IMG/VR virus record: IMGVR_UViG_3300037392_000017
Span: 1 to 24,268 of that record
DNA from: a virus
Strand: one strand, 5' to 3'
Length of the DNA stretch: 24,268 nt
Shown here: in pieces, positions 18,941-24,268 of the stretch
Layout: every line of letters starts with the position of its first letter
How positions within the stretch are numbered: position 1 is the first letter of the stretch
The notes under the pieces: generated by a model
Seen by the model: the letters and a program-made list of their open reading frames with translations, nothing else
Told to the model about the DNA's origin: nothing
Databases searched by the model: none
Program-made: the position numbers and the translations under genes

Positions 18941-20533
18941 ATGCCCGACCGCCCTGATGTTCCTGCCGATCTGGCCGAACTCGATGACGACGCCCTGACC
19001 GCGCTCATCGAGTCCCTGACCGCAGAGTTCGACCGCCTGCTCGACGAGGGCAGCCGAGACGTTGCCGCGATGACCGCGCTGGCCGACGACATCGACCGTG
19101 TGTCCGCGGAGGTGACCGGTCGTGAGACCGCCGCCGCCGAGGAGGACGCCGCGATCGCCGCGCTGACCGAACGGGTCCGTGGCAGCGACACGGAGCCGGA
19201 GCCCGAGGCGGAGCCCGAAGCCGAAGATGAGGATGCCGAGACCCCGGAGGAAGCCCGCGTGCCGGTGCTCGCCGCCGCAGGTGCCCGTCCCGCACTCGGT
19301 GACATCGCCCGCCGGACGCGCCGGCCGCGCATCGAACAGCGCCGCCCGTCCATCTCGATCACCGCCGCCGCCGATCTGCCCGGCGTGTCGCCCGGCACCC
19401 GCATCGACTTGACCCAGGTCGCCCAGTCGTTCCACGACCGTGCCCGCAACCTGGCGATGGGTCAGCGTGCCCCGGTGGCCCGTGTCGAGATTCCGCACAC
19501 GCACCGGCTGGGCACCGACCCGCAGGCCAACTTGCGGGCCATCGACGACCTGATCGGTGAGCCGTCGGCCACGGCGCTCGTCGCCTCCGGTGGCTGGTGC
19601 GCCCCGTCGCAGCCGTTGTTCGACCTGTTCGACATCGGCCCGGACACCCACGACCTGTTCGACCTGCCCGGCCTGGGCAGCGACGTGCGCGCCGGGGTCC
19701 TGGTCCCGTCGTTCTACACCGCCGCCGACGCAGCCGGCGCGCTGTGGACCTGGACGGAGGCGAACGACATCGACGCCGCCGACAACAACGGCACCGGTGA
19801 CGTCCTCAAGCCGTGCCTCAAGATTCCGTGCCCGACATGGACCGAGGCCCGTCTGGAAGCCGAAGGTCTGTGCGTCACGCACGGCAACCTGTCCGACCGG
19901 GCGTGGCCCGAGCTGACCCGCCAGTTCCTGTCGATCGTGATGGGAGCGCACCAGCGGCGCATCTCCGCAGCGAAGATCGCCAAGGTCCTCAACGGACTCA
20001 CCGTCGTCGCCCCCGGCGCCGGGATGACACCGTCGGACGCGGCCGGCGATCTGCTCAACGTCGTCAGCCTCGCCGCCGCCGACATGCGCTCGCAGTACCG
20101 GGTCGCCGCATCCCGCTCCATCGACGCGTTGTTCCCGTCGTGGATCAAGGACGTGCTCCGCTCCGACCTGGCGATGCGTTCCGGGGTCGACATGCTGTCG
20201 GTCACCGACGGCCAGGTCGTCGGCTACCTCACCGCACGGGGCATCCGTCCGCAGTTCACCCCGGACTGGCAGCCGCTGTACGTCAGCGCACCGGCCACGA
20301 CCTGGCCCGCGAACGTCACGTTCGCGATCTGGTTCACCGGGGCGTACGTGTCCATCGACGGCGGCTCCATCGACCTCGGCGTCGTGCGTGACTCCACGCT
20401 CAACGAGACCAACGACTTCACCGCCGCCTGGTCGGAGCAGTTCTACCAGGTGGTCCGTCGCGGCCCGCTCGGCCGCTCGTACACCGTGCCGCTCGGCATC
20501 GACGGCGTGACCGCCTGCTGCCCGATCGCCTGA
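18941..20533 (+). CDS. Major capsid protein (HK97 fold)
   Basis: A 530-aa protein, MPDRPDVPADLAELDDDALT.... Residues 1-80 are helical and coiled-coil-like and 82-108 are very acidic (SDTEPEPEAEPEAEDEDAET), resembling an N-terminal delta domain that acts as a built-in scaffold and is removed by the protease. The HK97-like core begins near 185, with ATALVASGGWCAPSQPLFDL (190-209), a signature of actinophage capsids, and continues through FYTAADAAGALWTWTEANDI, RQFLSIVMGAHQRRI and WPANVTFAIWFTGAYVSIDG. The protein forms the icosahedral shell. A long leader and its own promoter suggest high expression. It follows the tail block, not the protease. The stop is part of a 16-bp palindrome. Confidence 0.93.
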   Translation: MPDRPDVPADLAELDDDALTALIESLTAEFDRLLDEGSRDVAAMTALADDIDRVSAEVTGRETAAAEEDAAIAALTERVRGSDTEPEPEAEPEAEDEDAETPEEARVPVLAAAGARPALGDIARRTRRPRIEQRRPSISITAAADLPGVSPGTRIDLTQVAQSFHDRARNLAMGQRAPVARVEIPHTHRLGTDPQANLRAIDDLIGEPSATALVASGGWCAPSQPLFDLFDIGPDTHDLFDLPGLGSDVRAGVLVPSFYTAADAAGALWTWTEANDIDAADNNGTGDVLKPCLKIPCPTWTEARLEAEGLCVTHGNLSDRAWPELTRQFLSIVMGAHQRRISAAKIAKVLNGLTVVAPGAGMTPSDAAGDLLNVVSLAAADMRSQYRVAASRSIDALFPSWIKDVLRSDLAMRSGVDMLSVTDGQVVGYLTARGIRPQFTPDWQPLYVSAPATTWPANVTFAIWFTGAYVSIDGGSIDLGVVRDSTLNETNDFTAAWSEQFYQVVRRGPLGRSYTVPLGIDGVTACCPIA

Positions 20534-20546
20534 GAGACGTCTATCA
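20531..20546. promoter_or_regulatory. 16-bp operator-like palindrome, site 13
   Basis: TGAGAGACGTCTATCA. It includes the capsid stop codon, is followed by GGAAGGAG (20550-20557), and then the ATG at 20567. Confidence 0.68.
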
Positions 20547-20566
20547 GCCGGAAGGAGTAGCCGAAC

Positions 20567-21328
20567 ATGGTGACCATGAACCAGGTGCACGCACGGGTCG
20601 AAGCCCCGGTCGTGGTGCCGCACCCGTTCGGGCTGTTCTCCATCGCCCCGCCCGCCAGTCCGACCGACACAAGCTGGCAGGCGGGAGCGATGTGGGAATC
20701 GTGGGCCTGTGTCGACGCCGCCCTGACCACGGACCCGTGCATCAGCGGCGCGGCGCAGAACCCCAAGGATTTCGATTTCTGCGGCTGGCTGGGCCAGTAC
20801 CGGCCGATCACGGTGTACCTCGGCATCAAGGGGTCCGGCGCGTCGGCGGACGTCGCCGCAGCGACGGCGCTCGCCACGCTGCAAGGTGCGGAGGAAACCG
20901 CGATCGAAGAACACGTGTGGGCGCAGTTCGGTGCGGCCGCCACCCCGGTGTCAGCCACCTCGCTGCCCCTCGCGCTCGCCCAGGTTGAGGCGGCGTTGGC
21001 CCGCCACTACAAGGGCACCGGCGTGATCCACATGAACCGCGGTGTGGCGACGCTGTTGTCCACGCATCTCGTCAACAAGGGCGACCACCTGGAAACGTTC
21101 ACCGGCACCCCGGTCGTCGCCGGGTCCGGGTACAACCAGGAACTCTCCGACGAGCCCGTCGGGGGCGACGCGGTCATCTTCGGGACGGGAGCGTTCGCCG
21201 TGCGCCGTTCCGACGTCCTCGCGTTCGACGCCTGGGACACGGCGATCAACGACCACCTGGCCCTGGCGGAGCGCACCTACGTCGCCGGCTGGGACTGCTA
21301 CATCACCGGCCGCACGGCCACGGTCTGA
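20567..21328 (+). CDS. Capsid-associated structural protein
   Basis: A 253-aa protein, MVTMNQVHARVEAPVVVPHP..., with GGAAGGAG 10 nt upstream. It is acidic to neutral. The central part (ALARHYKGTGVIHMNRGVAT, 135-165) and end (EPVGGDAVIFGTGAFAVRRS, then LAERTYVAGWDCYITGRTAT) resemble features of phage head proteins located after the capsid gene in actinophages. The last part is faintly like the C-terminal end of the major capsid protein (an FGTGAFAVRRS-like strand, then a helix). It could be a cement, decoration or second capsid-like protein; I cannot decide. It lies 12 nt upstream of the major tail gene. Confidence 0.72.
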   Translation: MVTMNQVHARVEAPVVVPHPFGLFSIAPPASPTDTSWQAGAMWESWACVDAALTTDPCISGAAQNPKDFDFCGWLGQYRPITVYLGIKGSGASADVAAATALATLQGAEETAIEEHVWAQFGAAATPVSATSLPLALAQVEAALARHYKGTGVIHMNRGVATLLSTHLVNKGDHLETFTGTPVVAGSGYNQELSDEPVGGDAVIFGTGAFAVRRSDVLAFDAWDTAINDHLALAERTYVAGWDCYITGRTATV

Positions 21329-21340
21329 GGAGGCCCACGA

Positions 21341-22216
21341 ATGGCTACCAAGAAGCTCCGCTCGATCAAGGGACGCCGGATGCGGCTCACCGCCCTCGAC
21401 GAGTGCGGCGCGCCGGACTACTCCAACCCGTGCGGTGTCATCGTCACGTCCGGGTTCATCTCGGTCGCCTGGTCCGACGAGGTCGAGAACGGCGACGAGT
21501 ACACGCAGAAGAACGCGTGGGGCGATTTCTGCATCGCGGAGAAAGACTCCGACCGCGTCAAGTGGACGAACGTCACCATCTCGTTCTGCGAGGTCGACCC
21601 CGAGATTCTCGTCATGCTCGGCGGCGCGATCCCGAACGTCACCGCCGACGGCGTGATGACCGGCGCGTTCTTCACCCGTGAACCGAACCCGCTGTCCTAC
21701 GCCCTGGAAATCTGGACGAAGAAGGCCGGCAGCGACGCGTGCGCCGCGGGTGGCGATCCCGAGTGGGGCTATTTCGCCGGGTACAACATTCGCAACGGCA
21801 TGCTCGACGGCGACCTGACCATCGAGTCCGGGCCGCTGGCGCTGAACATGAAGGGCGAGCTGTACGGGGCGGCCTCCGCCTGGGGTGTCGGTCCGTACCC
21901 GGACAACCCGTTGGAGAACGTGACCGGTGTCCCGCCGGGCGCGTTGCGCTACATCGGTGTGACCACGGTGCAACCCCCGGACGAGACCGACGGCTGCGTG
22001 GCGATCACCCCGGCCACCGGTGCGACGATGGGTTCGCCGGGCACCTGGACGCCGACGAACTCGGCTCCGCCGGCCACGCTCGCGGACCTCACCGACGGCG
22101 ACCCGGTCGTCACCGCCTCGCCGGCGACGGCGTGGACGACGGGCACCTACGTGGTGCTCGGTGACGCCTCGCAGGCGCACTGGAACGCAACGGCCTGGGT
22201 CACCGGCCCCGCCTGA
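21341..22216 (+). CDS. Major tail (tube) protein with C-terminal extra domain
   Basis: A 291-aa protein, MATKKLRSIKGRRMRLTALD..., with GAGGAGG 7 nt upstream. The N-terminal part (1-190) matches the actinophage major tail protein layout: RRMRLTALDECGAP, a beta-rich core with CEVDPEILVMLGGAIPNVTA and ALEIWTKKAGSDAC, and YFAGYNIRNGMLDGDLTIES. It polymerises into the tail tube around the tape measure. From about 210 an extra beta domain follows (GCVAITPATGATMGSPGTWT to HWNATAWVTGPA), probably surface-exposed on the tube. It is far from the tape measure gene and not followed by tail assembly chaperones. Its stop is part of a palindrome. Confidence 0.9.
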   Translation: MATKKLRSIKGRRMRLTALDECGAPDYSNPCGVIVTSGFISVAWSDEVENGDEYTQKNAWGDFCIAEKDSDRVKWTNVTISFCEVDPEILVMLGGAIPNVTADGVMTGAFFTREPNPLSYALEIWTKKAGSDACAAGGDPEWGYFAGYNIRNGMLDGDLTIESGPLALNMKGELYGAASAWGVGPYPDNPLENVTGVPPGALRYIGVTTVQPPDETDGCVAITPATGATMGSPGTWTPTNSAPPATLADLTDGDPVVTASPATAWTTGTYVVLGDASQAHWNATAWVTGPA

Positions 22217-22229
22217 TAGGTGGCTATCA
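22214..22229. promoter_or_regulatory. 16-bp operator-like palindrome, site 14
   Basis: TGATAGGTGGCTATCA. It includes the stop of the major tail gene and lies 3 nt before an ATG at 22233. Confidence 0.72.
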
Positions 22230-22280
22230 GCCATGCCCAACTCGTACTCGTTCATGGAACCCAACCCGAGGGAGCGGATC

Positions 22281-22496
22281 ATGCCGAACTGGAAGCTGGA
22301 AGGCAGCAGCGTCGTGTGGGACGAGAACGCCCCCGACCCGGTCGACGACACGTTCGACCCGTCGGCCAACAGCGTCGCGGACGTGAAGGCGTACGTGGAA
22401 GCCAACCCCGACGAGCGGGACACCGTGCTCGCCGCAGAACAGGCGGGCAAGGGTCGCGTCACCCTCATCGACTGGCTCTCTGCTGACGGGAGCTGA
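22281..22496 (+). CDS. Small head/tail cluster protein
   Basis: A 71-aa protein, MPNWKLEGSSVVWDENAPDP.... The ATG at 22281 is preceded by GAGGGAG; an in-frame ATG at 22233, 3 nt after the palindrome, would add 16 residues (MPNSYSFMEPNPRERI) and is a real alternative because other genes here start in that way. The C-terminal half, SVADVKAYVEANPDERDTVL followed by AAEQAGKGRVTLIDWL, resembles a short helical motif that recurs in small actinophage head proteins, where it may anchor other subunits. Exact function unknown. It is followed 3 nt later by the head-tail adaptor gene. Confidence 0.72.
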   Translation: MPNWKLEGSSVVWDENAPDPVDDTFDPSANSVADVKAYVEANPDERDTVLAAEQAGKGRVTLIDWLSADGS

Positions 22497-22499
22497 CCC

Positions 22500-23195
22500 A
22501 TGAGCGGCTGCGAGGAATGGCCGGTCGCCTGGCCGTGCCAGACCGCCGGAGTCGACCCAGTTCTGCTCGACGCCGCACAGTCGCTCGCGGGGCAGCTCCT
22601 GTGGGCTCTGAGCGGCTACCGCATCGGCCGGTGCACATACCGGGAATCGTTCCGTCCGGCGCTCACAGGCGACTGTGGGTACCCGTACAAGGACGTTCAC
22701 GGCAACTGGCAGAACAACGGGCACCGCGGCGGCGAATGCTGCCGGGTTCTGCTCTCCCACCGCCCCGTCGACACCATCACCGAAGTCATCGACGCCGGCG
22801 CGATCGTCGACCCCGTCGACTACTCCCTGGAAGGGTCGTGGCTGCGCCGCCGCGGGCAGTGTTGGACGACGAGCCTGCCGTGCAACGACCCTGAGCTGAT
22901 AGTCACCTATCAGTCCGGGGTCGGGTTCCCGCCCGGCACCGCCAGCGCGGTCGGGGAGGTCGCCTGCGAATACCTCTCCGCCCTACAGGGCGACCCCTGC
23001 CGTCTGCCCTCGCGAGCCACCTCCATCACCCGTCAAGGTGTCACCGTCACCCTCGACACGTCCGACGCGTTCATCAAGCGCGGCCGCATCGGGCTCCCCG
23101 TCACCGACGCCTGGCTGGAAACGGTCGTCGGCATCGGTCCCCGCGTCCCGTCCCAGGTGTACTCGCCGGACCTCCCGAGAGGGACCCGTGCCTGA
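22500..23195 (+). CDS. Head-to-tail adaptor
   Basis: A 231-aa protein, MSGCEEWPVAWPCQTAGVDP.... It is helical at first (VDPVLLDAAQSLAGQLLWAL), with RIGRCTYRESFRPALTG, a beta section (LLSHRPVDTITEVIDAGAIV, DYSLEGSWLRRRGQCW) and a final helical part. This is the usual layout of actinophage head-tail adaptors that bind the portal (gp6/gp15-like). The palindrome at 22897 is part of the coding sequence as LIVTYQ (133-138) in a conserved-looking stretch. It overlaps the next gene by 8 nt (23188-23195). The Cys count is unusually high for a cytoplasmic protein. Confidence 0.82.
   Translation: MSGCEEWPVAWPCQTAGVDPVLLDAAQSLAGQLLWALSGYRIGRCTYRESFRPALTGDCGYPYKDVHGNWQNNGHRGGECCRVLLSHRPVDTITEVIDAGAIVDPVDYSLEGSWLRRRGQCWTTSLPCNDPELIVTYQSGVGFPPGTASAVGEVACEYLSALQGDPCRLPSRATSITRQGVTVTLDTSDAFIKRGRIGLPVTDAWLETVVGIGPRVPSQVYSPDLPRGTRA
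22897..22912. promoter_or_regulatory. 16-bp operator-like palindrome, site 15 (within adaptor gene)
   Basis: TGATAGTCACCTATCA, in the middle of the adaptor gene. Not at a gene or domain boundary, so it may be partly a coincidence of coding sequence. Confidence 0.5.
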
Positions 23196-23709
23196 TGTCC
23201 TCGCAGCCTCGACGGCCGACGTGTGCGAGCTGTGGTTGTCCCGCTGCCTGACCGCGCTCCAAGCCTGCCCCGACTCCAAGCCGATCACCGCCAGCTACGT
23301 CGCCGCCGGGTCGATCGCCTGGGATTCCTGCTGCGGGCTGCTCGTCGCCGCCCCCGAGCGGGTGTACCGGACGTCCACGTTCCCGATCGAAGGGAGCACC
23401 GACTACGTGTGCGAGGCGTACCTGACCGTGGTCGATGTCGTGATCCTGCTGTTGCGTTGCGTGTCCACGCTCGACGACCGCGGCAAGGCACCCACCCCGG
23501 CGATCATGAACGCCGAGTTCCACGACGTGATGACCGACGCCGCGGTGATCTGGAACGCCGTCAACGGCGAGCTGCCCGAAGGCTGGGAGCGGGCCAACGT
23601 CGACCAGGCGTTCGTCGGTGCCGCAGGCGGGTGTGTCGGCGTCGAAACCCGGCTGACCATCGGACTGCCGCAGGGCGAGTTCTGCCCGGACTGTGGAGGG
23701 ACCCCATGA
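23188..23709 (+). CDS. Head-tail connector protein
   Basis: A 173-aa protein starting GTG, (M)PDVLAASTADVCELWLSRCL.... It overlaps the adaptor by 8 nt with GAGAGGGA upstream. It has an alternating helix and strand layout (CLTALQACPDSKPITASYVA; VYRTSTFPIEGSTDYVCEAY; LTVVDVVILLLRCVSTLDDR) and ends in FCPDCGGTP, a CxxC that may bind metal. The position after the adaptor fits a stopper or tail terminator, the proteins that complete the connector and cap the tail. Which one cannot be settled from the sequence alone. It is ATGA-coupled to the next gene. Confidence 0.72.
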   Translation: MPDVLAASTADVCELWLSRCLTALQACPDSKPITASYVAAGSIAWDSCCGLLVAAPERVYRTSTFPIEGSTDYVCEAYLTVVDVVILLLRCVSTLDDRGKAPTPAIMNAEFHDVMTDAAVIWNAVNGELPEGWERANVDQAFVGAAGGCVGVETRLTIGLPQGEFCPDCGGTP

Positions 23710-24071
23710 CCATCTTCGGTGACATCGAACCGGAGGACGTGTTCGACGCGGCCGGGCACCCCGACCCCGAACAAGTCGCCCGGCGGCTGCACGAAATCAT
23801 CTCCGCCCTACGCGTCCTGTCCGGTGGGGTCCCGCTGCCACCGTGGCACCTGTGGGACCGGCGCGGCCTGGAAATAGCGGCGATCGCCCCGTCCGTCGAC
23901 AACCTGACGCTGGGCAACGCCGACGACTTTGCCGAGACGCTCCACGAAGAACGGCGCATCCTCGACCCCCTGCCCGCCTGGGACGACCTGACGGCGGAGG
24001 AACGGGAGGTGGCGACGAGCATCGCCCACCTGATCATCGCCTGGCTGTTGGCCGAAGGGAGCTTGCGATGA
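23706..24071 (+). CDS. Helical small protein before the lysin
   Basis: A 121-aa protein, MTIFGDIEPEDVFDAAGHPD..., in ATGA overlap with both its upstream and downstream neighbours. It is mostly helical and acidic (PEQVARRLHEIISALRVLSG; ADDFAETLHEERRILDPLPA; EREVATSIAHLIIAWLLAEG), with a PPWHLWDRRG turn. No enzyme motif or transmembrane segment is clear. The position suggests a structural or assembly role in the head-tail cluster. I do not recognise the family. Confidence 0.75.
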   Translation: MTIFGDIEPEDVFDAAGHPDPEQVARRLHEIISALRVLSGGVPLPPWHLWDRRGLEIAAIAPSVDNLTLGNADDFAETLHEERRILDPLPAWDDLTAEEREVATSIAHLIIAWLLAEGSLR

Positions 24072-24268
24072 GCGGCATCTACTACACGGACATGCTCGAC
24101 GTCCTGCGCGCCGCCGGGGTGAAGGTGGCGGAGAACTCGACGACGGCCGGGTGGCAGTCGCGGGCACGCAGCAGCGGCGGTTTCCCGTCCCCGCCGCTGT
24201 GCGTGTTCTGGCACCATACGGCCAGCCAGACCACACCGCAGAATGATCTGCTCTACATGATCCAGAAC
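24068..24268 (+). CDS. Endolysin, amidase type (partial, lysin A)
   Basis: The first 67 residues, MSGIYYTDMLDVLRAAGVKV..., cut by the window end. It starts by ATGA overlap with the upstream gene. The segment PLCVFWHHTASQTTPQNDLL (44-62) matches the first zinc-ligand motif of N-acetylmuramoyl-L-alanine amidases of the PGRP / amidase-2 family, with His in WHHT as a metal ligand, a form common in actinobacteriophage lysin A proteins. It would cut the peptide from the glycan strands of the host wall at lysis. Any further domains lie outside the window. It is directly downstream of the connector genes. Confidence 0.85.
   Translation, partial: MSGIYYTDMLDVLRAAGVKVAENSTTAGWQSRARSSGGFPSPPLCVFWHHTASQTTPQNDLLYMIQN

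Overview
The window looks like part of the genome of a tailed phage (or prophage) with siphovirus morphology that infects a high-GC actinobacterium. The evidence is the strongly G/C-biased third codon positions, ATGA-type gene overlaps, frequent GTG starts, several start codons with almost no leader, and a complete set of actinobacteriophage-type virion proteins. No integrase was found, and no bacterial gene, CRISPR array or canonical tRNA.

Layout. (1) 1-2061, minus strand: a string of small accessory genes. Each is preceded by the same composite leader: a D-arm-less tRNA-like fold, then a hairpin, then an invariant 17-nt start-associated sequence carrying the Shine-Dalgarno. This is the most unusual content of the window. 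(2) 2062-2889: a gene-poor region with two tandem repeats, several palindromes and a recurring 8-mer, lying between the leftward and rightward genes; it may be a control or replication region. (3) 2890-3153, plus strand: a small Cys-rich protein. (4) 3190-6899, minus strand: a leftward cluster that reads, in transcription order, conserved small protein, DUF1360-like membrane protein, HNH endonuclease, small packaging-associated protein, large terminase, then an HTH protein, a small membrane protein and a Cys/His-rich protein. (5) 6900-7152: a divergent promoter region. (6) 7153 to the end, plus strand: portal, maturation protease, small CxC protein, tape measure, Dit-like and hub-like tail proteins, C1q/collagen-type minor tail protein, three further tail genes, then major capsid, a capsid-associated protein, major tail protein, head-tail connector genes, and the start of an amidase endolysin.

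The order is unusual: the tail tape measure and minor tail block is inserted between the protease and the major capsid gene, and the terminase module is on the opposite strand.

Two dispersed palindrome families overlay the genes. One is a 16-bp element (consensus TGATAGRCGYCTATCA, 15 copies) that usually sits on the stop codon of one gene just ahead of the next, and looks like a repressor operator or stoperator. The other is TNGCAC-N3-GTGCAA (six copies plus partial ones), usually close to a -10-like hexamer and a leaderless start. Together they suggest one phage-encoded regulatory circuit covering both arms; the small HTH protein at 3625-3846 is the only visible candidate regulator.
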